Source: JAWVZH01 sp033722295
GTDB taxonomy: Bacteria; Bacteroidota; Bacteroidia; Chitinophagales; Saprospiraceae
Direction: 5' to 3'
Assembly (NCBI GenBank): GCA_033722295.1
Contig: JAWVZH010000047.1
Location: 1 to 18,722 of the forward strand
DNA length: 18,722 nt
Positions within the stretch are counted from its first letter, which is position 1; every line of letters begins with the position of its first letter. A model generated the notes under the pieces. It was not told the DNA's origin and searched no databases. It saw only the letters and a program-made list of their open reading frames with translations. Positions 7,004 to 14,227 of this stretch are shown here, in pieces. The translations under genes and the position numbers were made by a program.

Positions 7004-7341
7004 CAATAAAGGAATGGCAGGAAACAACTGATAATTGGATAAAAACGGTAGGAGTCAGATATTTTGACCCTATGACAAATACCGTCCTGGCTATGGAAGA
7101 ATTGGGCGAGTTTGCTCGACTTATGGCCAGGAAATATGGAGAACAGAGTTTCAAATCGACAGAGGACGAGGCAAAAGTAGATGAAAATATCAAAGAAGAA
7201 CTGGGAGATATGTTCTTTGTTCTAACCTGCCTGGCCAATCAAATGGAGATAGACCTTGAGGCTGTACTGAACCATAATATCGAACGAAAGACCAAAAGAG
7301 ACAAAGAGCGCCATGTCAGTAATAAAAAACTGAAAGAGTAA
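7000..7341 (+). CDS. MazG-like nucleotide pyrophosphohydrolase
   Basis: 113 residues, a single-domain member of the all-alpha NTP pyrophosphohydrolase superfamily. The metal-binding EXXE-EXXD pattern is present as EELGE at 33-37 and EELGD at 66-70, with the usual aromatic-rich helix between (LMARKYG) and a charged C-terminal tail. Such enzymes convert NTPs or dNTPs to NMPs plus pyrophosphate, and several remove non-canonical nucleotides. Substrate choice cannot be read here. The 4-base overlap with dtd supports a shared housekeeping role. Confidence 0.9.
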   Translation: MTIKEWQETTDNWIKTVGVRYFDPMTNTVLAMEELGEFARLMARKYGEQSFKSTEDEAKVDENIKEELGDMFFVLTCLANQMEIDLEAVLNHNIERKTKRDKERHVSNKKLKE

Positions 7342-7345
7342 TTGA

Positions 7346-8380
7346 TTGCAGGAGAAAAGACTAAATATAAAGGAGGTGATCATCCAGGCGCCGATGGCGG
7401 CGGTGTCAGTGATCGTTTTGTCGGTCTTCCTTTTACTGTCAGTGTTCGGGTCCTGGATCTTGCCTGACAATACACCGGATGCCAACCGGCAGATCCCCGA
7501 ACTTCCACTGTTAAAAGCCTTCGAAACAAGGGAATTTCTAGTTAATAATCAGGAAAATCTGACCCAAACACTGATTCCCGTGAGATCGAAGAGGATACAT
7601 GACAATAAGGTCGAAGTAGAAAGGATCCTGAGTCCTTCCGGAAGTACAATTACGGAATCCTATGAAAAAGAAAAGGTCGAATTCAGGACTATAACGTTTT
7701 ACCTCGGTACAGACGCGTTGGGAAGAGACATATTCAGCCGGCTCATTTTGGGTATCAAGACATCGTTATTGATCGGTTTCTTCTCGGTGATGGTATCGTG
7801 TGTCATTGGAATAGTCATAGGATTGATTGCGGGATATTTTGGCGGATGGATAGATCTACTGTTGACGACTTTTATCAACAGCATGTGGTCAATTCCTACG
7901 ATCTTGCTGGTGTTTGCACTCGTCCTTGCCATTGGCAGAGGTGTGGAGAACATCATACTGGCCATTGGTCTGACTATGTGGATAGATATTGCCAGACTGG
8001 TAAGAGGCCTGGCCAAATCAATAAAACAGAAGGATTATGTCCTGGCGACAAAGGCCTTGTCCTATGGGGACGCCAGGATTCTGGGTCGGCACATACTGCC
8101 AAATACGACGGATCCACTTATCGTTCTGGCGACGGCAAACTTTGCCACGGCTATTCTGGTTGAAGCGGGTATTAGCTATCTTGGTTTTGGAATACAGCCA
8201 CCCGCACCGTCTGTAGGTATATTATTAAGCGAGAATTATGCTTATGTGCTGGGTGGCCATTATTTGAAGGCGATAGCTCCGGCAGTTGTTATAGTTTTGA
8301 TGGTTCTGGCACTAAATATTATAGGCACTGCCCTCCGAGACAGGTTAAGTTTGGATGTGAAAGGGGTGCAAGCCGGCTAA
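7346..8380 (+). CDS. ABC transporter permease, DppC/OppC-like
   Basis: 344 residues. Helix 1 is at about 17-38. An unusually long loop at 39-118 follows, then GTDALGRDIFSRL at 121-133, which in DppC/OppC proteins marks the segment before helix 2, then about five more helices. The EAA loop, which contacts the ATPase, is at about 232-252 (ATKALSYGDARILGRHILPN). These permeases import peptides, nickel or related solutes with a DppB-like partner, an ATPase and a binding protein; none of these is in the window. The start is uncertain. An in-frame TGA at 7343-7345 forbids extension. The TTG at 7346 gives a sensible cytoplasmic tail; GTG at 7376 or ATG at 7394 are alternatives, and the ATG would place helix 1 at the very N-terminus. 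It begins 4 bases after the mazG stop. Confidence 0.88.
   Translation: MQEKRLNIKEVIIQAPMAAVSVIVLSVFLLLSVFGSWILPDNTPDANRQIPELPLLKAFETREFLVNNQENLTQTLIPVRSKRIHDNKVEVERILSPSGSTITESYEKEKVEFRTITFYLGTDALGRDIFSRLILGIKTSLLIGFFSVMVSCVIGIVIGLIAGYFGGWIDLLLTTFINSMWSIPTILLVFALVLAIGRGVENIILAIGLTMWIDIARLVRGLAKSIKQKDYVLATKALSYGDARILGRHILPNTTDPLIVLATANFATAILVEAGISYLGFGIQPPAPSVGILLSENYAYVLGGHYLKAIAPAVVIVLMVLALNIIGTALRDRLSLDVKGVQAG
7369..7381 (+). promoter_or_regulatory. Strong Shine-Dalgarno-like sequence inside the permease 5' region
   Basis: AAAGGAGGTGATC is a 13-base complement to the conserved bacterial 16S rRNA 3' end (GATCACCTCCTTT). It lies 12 bases before the ATG at 7394, just after the proposed TTG start at 7346, and encodes K-E-V-I in frame. 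Bacteroidota rarely use such sites, so it is either chance coding sequence or a signal for a later start. Confidence 0.35.
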
Positions 8381-8390
8381 GATAGATGGT

Positions 8391-9614
8391 ATGAAGAGAG
8401 ATCTCATGATTTTGGAAAAACTCGAAAAAGAACTGAGCCTTAAACAGCTCCAGATCAAAAGCCTGTTGACCATCACTCAGGCCATCAATGATAATATCTC
8501 TGCTGCCGGCTTATTCAACATGTACAAGTCCTTCCTGAGTTGGGAGATGGCGGTTCATAAAATGGCGCTTTATATCTTAAAAGGGGATGAGTGGATCTGC
8601 GCAAGTCAGATAAATTTTAAGAACGAGGAATACCCTGATGTCGCAAGTCTTTTACAGAAATATCGCCGACTTTATACCGTCAAGGACCAGGATCCATCCC
8701 CGATATCGCAGTTTGACATTGTGATCCCTGTTTTTCATAAGGATACGGCCATCGCTTATGCTTTGATCGGCGGCATAAAAGAACAGGAAGACCTCTACAA
8801 TAAGATACAGTTCATAACGACGATCACCAATATTATAGCAGTGGCGATCGAGAACAAGAGGCTCTTCAGAGAGACGATCGCGAAGGAAAAGCTCAAGCGT
8901 GAAATGGAATTGGCTACAGGTGTCCAACATCTATTGATTCCTGACAGACTGCCACAAACAGAAAACTATCAACTGGACAGCATCTACATGCCACATTTCA
9001 ATGTGGGAGGGGATTATTTTGACTTCATACCCTTTGATGATAAAAAATTTGCGCTGTGCATCGCTGACATTTCGGGTAAAGGGGTGTCGGCAGCCTTGCT
9101 TATGGCCAACTTTCAGGCCATAATTCAAAGTTTGATACATCAGTACAGGGATCTGCAAACCTTCGTGATCGCATTGAATCAGGCGGTATTGAGGATCACC
9201 AAAGGGGAGAGATTCATCACCTTCGTTATAGCCGAGATAGATCTTGAGAAAAGAAAGCTCAACTATGTCAACTGTGGCCACTTTCCTCCCATAATCGCCA
9301 ATGGCAGTAAATTATCAAAACTGGACAAGGGAACATCGATCCTGGGTATTACAGACAAGCTTGAAAACGTGGATGAGGGCGTTGTCGAATTGAATAAAGA
9401 AGCACTCTTGTTCTTCTTCACCGATGGGCTTATAGATCTGAGAAACGAAGATGGAGACTATTATTCCGAAGAAAAGATCGATACGTTCATCAAAAAGAAT
9501 AGAAAGAAAACGGCAAAGGATTTTAATTTACAGTTGATGAAAGAGCTGGAGTCATTCAAGGGATCGGAAGAGTATCCTGATGACATTGCTATTTTGACAT
9601 GTAAAATAAAATAA
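8391..9614 (+). CDS. GAF-like sensor with PP2C-type (SpoIIE/RsbU) serine phosphatase
   Basis: 407 residues. Residues 1-35 are a short helical lead-in, about 36-158 look like a GAF-type sensor domain, and 160-180 form a helical linker ending in the ATGVQHLLIPDRLP segment typical of RsbU-like enzymes. The PP2C domain spans about 195-407, with metal-binding aspartates in GGDYFDF (Asp208), ADISGKG (Asp226), FTDG (Asp345) and YPDDIA (Asp397/398). Family knowledge: such phosphatases dephosphorylate STAS-domain anti-anti-sigma proteins in partner-switching cascades. No STAS or HPK anti-sigma partner lies in this window, so the target is unknown. There is no membrane segment. It starts 10 bases after the permease stop and ends 5 bases before the next gene, consistent with one operon. 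Confidence 0.92.
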   Translation: MKRDLMILEKLEKELSLKQLQIKSLLTITQAINDNISAAGLFNMYKSFLSWEMAVHKMALYILKGDEWICASQINFKNEEYPDVASLLQKYRRLYTVKDQDPSPISQFDIVIPVFHKDTAIAYALIGGIKEQEDLYNKIQFITTITNIIAVAIENKRLFRETIAKEKLKREMELATGVQHLLIPDRLPQTENYQLDSIYMPHFNVGGDYFDFIPFDDKKFALCIADISGKGVSAALLMANFQAIIQSLIHQYRDLQTFVIALNQAVLRITKGERFITFVIAEIDLEKRKLNYVNCGHFPPIIANGSKLSKLDKGTSILGITDKLENVDEGVVELNKEALLFFFTDGLIDLRNEDGDYYSEEKIDTFIKKNRKKTAKDFNLQLMKELESFKGSEEYPDDIAILTCKIK

Positions 9615-9619
9615 TCCAG

Positions 9620-10405
9620 ATGAAGAAAAACAGGATCCTTGCCATAGCTCTTGCCATTCTCCTGGGAGGATTCGGAGTTCATAAATTTTATCTGCGTAAC
9701 GTGGGCGCAGGAATTTTTTACATTATCCTGAATATATTGACACTTAGGCTGATAGGGTTTGGTGTAGCATCGGTATTGGGGTGGATCGATGCTTTCAGGA
9801 TGATGACGATGGGTCAACGTGATTTTGACCGCAAGTATAACTGGGATCATATGAGGAAAAGTTATAGCGACGTTAGCCGCCACCGGCCGTCCTCGAGAAG
9901 ACATAAAGAGATCGAAAGACGCAAAAGAAGACAGCGAAAGCGAAAAAGAGTCCGTCATAATCCTTACAAGAAAGAAGGGCTTCGTTATTTCAAGGATTAT
10001 GACCTGGATAAGGCAATAGAGTCTTTTGAAAAGGCGCTGGAAATATCTCCTAGAGATCCGGGTCTTAATTTCAACATGGCCTGTGCCATGTCACTGACCG
10101 AACAGACGGAAAGAGCCTTCCATCACCTGTCAGCAGCCGTTGAAAACGGATTGAAAAACAAAGAAATGATCCACGGTCATGATGCTTTGGCCTTTGTACG
10201 AATTCAACCGGAATTTGAAAAGTTTGTTGAGAATGGATACAAATACGTAGTCGATAAGGAAATAAAGAAAGAAGATACTGCGGAAAAGAAAAAAGAAGAG
10301 CAAGAAGAAAGACTGCCGCAGCTTGAAAAGTTGAAAGAACTTAGAGAAAAAGGGCTCATAACGGAGCTTGAGTTTATTAAGGAAAAGCAAAAGTTGAAGA
10401 ATTAA
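9620..10405 (+). CDS. TM2-domain protein with TPR repeats and C-terminal SHOCT-like motif
   Basis: 261 residues in four parts. Residues 5-63 form a TM2 domain, with GGFGVHKFYLRNVGAG followed by two hydrophobic helices and a closing LGWIDAFR. About 87-114 is a very basic stretch (mostly Arg and Lys). About 116-205 carries one or two TPR-like helical hairpins (YFKDYDLDKAIESFEKALEI). About 213-232 is a charged coiled coil, and 234-261 (LEKLKELREKGLITELEFIK) matches the SHOCT oligomerisation motif. Its biochemical function is not known. The domain order suggests a membrane-anchored scaffold with its helical part in the cytoplasm. Its position 5 bases after the phosphatase gene hints at a link with it, which is inference. 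Confidence 0.85.
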   Translation: MKKNRILAIALAILLGGFGVHKFYLRNVGAGIFYIILNILTLRLIGFGVASVLGWIDAFRMMTMGQRDFDRKYNWDHMRKSYSDVSRHRPSSRRHKEIERRKRRQRKRKRVRHNPYKKEGLRYFKDYDLDKAIESFEKALEISPRDPGLNFNMACAMSLTEQTERAFHHLSAAVENGLKNKEMIHGHDALAFVRIQPEFEKFVENGYKYVVDKEIKKEDTAEKKKEEQEERLPQLEKLKELREKGLITELEFIKEKQKLKN

Positions 10406-10440
10406 GCTGAAATCAGCCGTATAATTCGTTATAATAGTAT

Positions 10441-11100
10441 ATGATCGCATCAGAACTGATATCACAGGATCTCATTCCGCTAAAAACATCGGATACCGGG
10501 CGGGCAGCTCTGGCTGTAATGGCGGACTTTTATGTGAAGCATCTGCCCATAGTTAACAACACGCAGCTGTTGGGTGTAGTATCTGAGGAAGACATCATCA
10601 ACAACCCCATAGATGAAGATGTAGGCTCCTATACCCTGAGTCAGGTGAAACCGTATGTGAATCACAAGGAGCACTTGTTCGAGATCATGCGGACTATGGC
10701 GGAAAACGACCTTACCGTCGTTCCTGTCGTTGATGATGATGGCAATTATATGGGCCTGATCACCCAGAACGACCTGTTGCAGTTTTACGCTCGAAGCTTC
10801 TCATTTACTGAACCAGGAGGAATTTTGGTCCTGGAGATGGCTAAAAGCGACTATTTGCTTTCTGAAATTGCGCGGATCATAGAAGATGAAAATACAGTCG
10901 TCTTGAGTTCCTTCATAACGTCGGGGGCTGGTTCCAACCTGGTTTATCTGACATTAAAACTGAACAGATCGAACCTCGAAGAGGTGGTTGCTTCACTAAG
11001 GCGTTACGGATATAATATAAAAGGCTCATTCGTTGAGGCCGAGTATTATGACCAGCTTAAGGATAGATATGATATGTTGATGAATTATTTAGATGTTTAA
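10441..11100 (+). CDS. Tandem CBS-domain protein with ACT-like C-terminus (AcuB-like)
   Basis: 219 residues. The first CBS domain is at about 1-55 (LPIVNNTQLLGVVSEEDI) and the second at about 65-118 (VVPVVDDDGNYMGLITQNDLL). The remaining 125-205 has the alternating strand/helix pattern of an ACT-like fold (GILVLEMAKSDYLLSEIARII and a later amphipathic helix). CBS pairs bind adenine nucleotides and act as energy or redox sensors; the target is not evident. The gene overlaps the next by 8 bases. Two genes on is NAD kinase, so an adenylate-sensing role near NAD metabolism is possible but unproven. The 35 bases upstream show no good promoter. Confidence 0.9.
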   Translation: MIASELISQDLIPLKTSDTGRAALAVMADFYVKHLPIVNNTQLLGVVSEEDIINNPIDEDVGSYTLSQVKPYVNHKEHLFEIMRTMAENDLTVVPVVDDDGNYMGLITQNDLLQFYARSFSFTEPGGILVLEMAKSDYLLSEIARIIEDENTVVLSSFITSGAGSNLVYLTLKLNRSNLEEVVASLRRYGYNIKGSFVEAEYYDQLKDRYDMLMNYLDV

Positions 11101-12484
11101 GACGATAAATGCAGTTCTCTTTTTCATTTCGTTTTCCTTCCTGTTGAATGCACAGCAGGACTCTGTTCTTATTGCCCACGTATTTATTATTGGAAACAAG
11201 CAGACCTGCGATGATGTCGTACTGAGAGAGTTGACGGTAAAACCCGGTCAGAAGATCGCCTACATGAATTTACCGCAGCATATAGAAGACAGCGAAGTCA
11301 ACCTCATCAACACCAAGCTTTTCAATTCAGCAAAAATCAATTTTAAAGAGGAAAATGGTATCGGCGAATGGGTCGTCAGGTTGGACGAAGTTTGGTATAT
11401 ATACCCCACCTTTATATTTGAGCTGGCAGATCGAAACTTTAATGTCTGGTGGAGAGAGAAGGAGCATGCCCTCGACCGTGTAAACATGGGTGTGCGACTG
11501 GATCATATAAACCTTACAGGGCACAGAGACAAATTCAAACTAAAGGTTCAGTTCGGTTACACGCATAAATATGAATTTAATTATGACTTTCCATTCCTGA
11601 ACGAAAAAGGTACGTGGGGCTTGAATCTTTCCTATATGTATTCGAGTAATAAGGAAGTTGGATATGAAACAGAAGACAACAAGCTGGAATTCTACAAGGA
11701 GGACGACTTTATATATCACCGCAGAAGGTTCACAACTGTGGCATATTACCGGCCCAGATTCAGAAAGACCCACAGCTTTAAGGGCGAGTTCTATAATAAT
11801 GACGTCGCAGAGTCGGTGGTAGAGAGCTATAATCCAGACTTTTTTAATGGTCAGAGAACAAGGATAAAATACTTCGTTCTGGAGTATACTTTTACCAATA
11901 ATCAGCTCGACCATTTCAGTTATCCGATGCGGGGATATTATCTGGAGGCCAAATTGCGAAAAGAAGGCCTCGGTATCTTTAATGATGTCAACATGCTGAG
12001 CCTGTCGACAGATTTAGAATACTATTATAAGCTCAATGAAAGGTGGGGGTTGGGGCACGAGTTAAAAGGCAGACTACAGCTCAACAGGGACAACCCGGGT
12101 TATTATCATTACACCGCATTGGGATATTCGGACAACCAATTGCGAGGATATGAGCTATATGTGATCGACGGACTGGATTATATACTTGGCAAACACAGGA
12201 TCAATTATCGCATTATGGACCGCTCCTGGACTTTTGGCGACTGGATGTTCGTCGAGCAGTTCAAGAATCCGCGACTCAGGATGTATGCGACCTTTGCCCT
12301 GGAACACGGGTACGTTTATAGTCCATTCTTTAATGAAGGTAACGACCTGGGCAACCGTTGGTTGATCGGAGGAGGACCCAGCCTTGACATGCTCATGTAC
12401 AATCACTTTTTGCTACAGGTCCAGTACAGTTTTAATGGCTTGGGGGAAAATAATCTATTTTTGCATTTCAATATTTCTTTTTAG
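11093..12484 (+). CDS. Short Omp85/BamA-like outer-membrane protein with one POTRA domain
   Basis: 463 residues. A signal peptide is at 1-20 (hydrophobic FFISFSFLLNA, cleavage before QQ). About 25-105 looks like a single POTRA domain (HVFIIGNKQTCDDVVLRELTVKPGQ). From about 130 there are many alternating beta strands, with NLTGHRDKFKLKVQFGYTHKY, a YPMRGYY segment and a DNQLRGYE segment typical of Omp85 barrels, ending in an aromatic strand (FNISF). Family members insert proteins into, or move proteins across, the outer membrane. BamA usually has five POTRA domains and about 800 residues, so this is not BamA itself; a surface-antigen/TamA-like relative is more likely. It overlaps the CBS gene by 8 bases and its stop abuts the nadK start. 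Confidence 0.85.
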   Translation: MFKTINAVLFFISFSFLLNAQQDSVLIAHVFIIGNKQTCDDVVLRELTVKPGQKIAYMNLPQHIEDSEVNLINTKLFNSAKINFKEENGIGEWVVRLDEVWYIYPTFIFELADRNFNVWWREKEHALDRVNMGVRLDHINLTGHRDKFKLKVQFGYTHKYEFNYDFPFLNEKGTWGLNLSYMYSSNKEVGYETEDNKLEFYKEDDFIYHRRRFTTVAYYRPRFRKTHSFKGEFYNNDVAESVVESYNPDFFNGQRTRIKYFVLEYTFTNNQLDHFSYPMRGYYLEAKLRKEGLGIFNDVNMLSLSTDLEYYYKLNERWGLGHELKGRLQLNRDNPGYYHYTALGYSDNQLRGYELYVIDGLDYILGKHRINYRIMDRSWTFGDWMFVEQFKNPRLRMYATFALEHGYVYSPFFNEGNDLGNRWLIGGGPSLDMLMYNHFLLQVQYSFNGLGENNLFLHFNISF

Positions 12485-13369
12485 ATGCACATTTTGATCT
12501 ATGGCCATCGTGCCAGACAAAAGGATATTCCGGTCGTAATTTCTCTGTTGGAAAAACTCCAGGCCGTCAATATCACCTTCTCTATTTTCAGCGGGTTTGC
12601 CCGGCAGTTGATCAAATTGGGCATGAATCAAGTGGAGTCTTATGATCAGTGGAGCGATCATGATGAACTGAGAGCGCAAAAGGCTGACTGCATGATCACG
12701 CTTGGGGGAGATGGTACGATCCTGACAGCTATTACTCACGTAAAAGATTCACAGCTTCCGATTCTGGGCATCAACCTGGGAAGACTGGGCTTTCTCGCAA
12801 GTACCGAAAAAAACAAGATCACTGAAGCCCTTGAACAACTACGAGAGGGGGATTACGCAATAGAAAACCGGACGATGCTTCATTTGGAGTCCAGTCCGAA
12901 GATATTCATTGATACAAACTTTGCCCTGAATGACTTCACCCTGCACAAAAGGGACACCTCTTCCATGATTATTATCCATGCCTATGTGAATGGTGATTTT
13001 CTGAACAGCTATTGGGCAGACGGCATTATCGTATCTACACCTACCGGAAGTACGGGATATTCCTTGAGTTGCGGTGGTCCAATTGTATTTCCCAAATCAG
13101 GCAATCTTATTATCACACCGGTAGCCCCCCACAATCTGAACGTAAGGCCGATCGTGATCAGCGATAAATCAGTGATTACCTTTGAAATAGAAGGCCGTTC
13201 AGCAAATTTTCTTTGCACCCTTGATTCCAGGTCTGAAACCATTACTACGAAACATCAACTTGCAGTAAGGAAGAATGATTTTTCTGCAAGGATGATACGT
13301 CCTCATGGAACGACATTCTTACAAACCATCCATGAGAAACTCTCGTGGGGTATAGACCATAGAAACTGA
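12485..13369 (+). CDS. nadK: NAD kinase
   Basis: 294 residues, the usual length. The GGDGT motif at 74-78 contains the catalytic Asp. NLGRLGFLA is at 97-105, NDFTLHK at 149-155, and DGIIVSTPTGSTGYSLSCGG at 179-198 is the conserved NAD-binding region. The cytosolic enzyme phosphorylates NAD to NADP with ATP. The ATG follows the Omp85 stop with no spacing (TAGATG), so translation is probably coupled. The neighbouring CBS-protein and outer-membrane genes have no direct enzymatic link. Confidence 0.97.
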   Translation: MHILIYGHRARQKDIPVVISLLEKLQAVNITFSIFSGFARQLIKLGMNQVESYDQWSDHDELRAQKADCMITLGGDGTILTAITHVKDSQLPILGINLGRLGFLASTEKNKITEALEQLREGDYAIENRTMLHLESSPKIFIDTNFALNDFTLHKRDTSSMIIIHAYVNGDFLNSYWADGIIVSTPTGSTGYSLSCGGPIVFPKSGNLIITPVAPHNLNVRPIVISDKSVITFEIEGRSANFLCTLDSRSETITTKHQLAVRKNDFSARMIRPHGTTFLQTIHEKLSWGIDHRN

Positions 13370-13413
13370 TATCAGAAACATCGGGTCCTGATCGAACTGA
13401 ACGGAATAATATT

Positions 13414-14169
13414 ATGAAGGCAGTGATAGAAATAGATGGCAATAGATACGATGTCGACCTTTCACAACCTGTAGATCTCTCGTTGCCTATCGCGGAAGAC
13501 GGTCCCAGGGCGTTTTACGCTCCTGATCCTGATATGAGTCCGGTCCGGTCCGGGGGTTTCATTGGGAGCACAAGAGCAGGCGGCGCAGTGAATACATTTG
13601 ATGTACGCTTTAATCCTCACGGAAATGGAACCCATACAGAATGTCAGGGCCATATTACCGAAAACTGGGACAAGATCACGGAGCTGGACGGTGACACACA
13701 TTGTCTGGCAGGGCTGTTGTCGGTGCAACCCCGCGAGATAAATGGCGATCAGGTAATTACAAAGGAAGAGATAAAGGAAAAATGGATCGACACCGACGGG
13801 ATCAGAGCACTCATTATCCGTACATTGCCCAACGAGGTGGAAAAGAAAAATCGAAAATATTCAGGTCAAAACCCGCCCTATTTTGATGCAGAGGGCATAA
13901 AATATATAGTGAACGAGGGAATTGAACACCTGTTGGTCGACCTTCCCTCGGTTGACAAGGAAGAGGATGAGGGAAAACTGGCTTCTCATAAGGCATTTTG
14001 GCAGCTTCCTGCTCCGGGTGGCCGGGAGAATTGTACTATAACTGAACTGATCTACGTTCCTGATGATGTGGGCGACGGTATATATTTTCTGGATATACAG
14101 CGTTCGGCATTTTTACTGGATTGCGCCCCGTCACGGCCTGTGATATACCAGGTCGAAAAAACCAGATAA
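13414..14169 (+). CDS. Cyclase-family metal-dependent hydrolase (kynurenine formamidase-like)
   Basis: 251 residues. The family's metal-binding HxGTHxDxxxH signature appears as HGNGTHTECQGH at 69-80, with Glu76 where Asp is usual. A later SHKAFW (about His205) and ENCTITEL (about Glu218) occupy the positions of the remaining active-site residues. Family members include kynurenine formamidase and other amide or lactone hydrolases that use zinc or manganese. No tryptophan-degradation genes are nearby, so the substrate is unknown. There is no signal peptide. It lies 44 bases after nadK and 58 before the M13 gene, the latter gap holding a small hairpin. Confidence 0.87.
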   Translation: MKAVIEIDGNRYDVDLSQPVDLSLPIAEDGPRAFYAPDPDMSPVRSGGFIGSTRAGGAVNTFDVRFNPHGNGTHTECQGHITENWDKITELDGDTHCLAGLLSVQPREINGDQVITKEEIKEKWIDTDGIRALIIRTLPNEVEKKNRKYSGQNPPYFDAEGIKYIVNEGIEHLLVDLPSVDKEEDEGKLASHKAFWQLPAPGGRENCTITELIYVPDDVGDGIYFLDIQRSAFLLDCAPSRPVIYQVEKTR

Positions 14170-14177
14170 AAACCCAC

Positions 14178-14193
14178 TACGAAGACTTTCGTA
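14178..14193 (+). terminator. Small hairpin after the cyclase gene, possible terminator
   Basis: TACGAA-GACT-TTCGTA forms a 6-bp stem with a 4-base loop, 8 bases after the cyclase stop, and is followed by the T-rich TTATTTGTTTATATT. The stem is short, so read-through into the M13 gene is likely. Confidence 0.35.
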
Positions 14194-14227
14194 TTATTTG
14201 TTTATATTAGCATAAAAATTAGATAAA

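Noticed and set aside
9461..9958. 165-codon minus-strand open frame
   Set aside because: It spans the end of the phosphatase gene and the start of the TM2 gene on the opposite strand, with no domain or leader signal.
14170..14227. TATTATTTG as a possible -7 element for the M13 gene
   Set aside because: It has three bases between TA and TTTG instead of two and no convincing -33 element.
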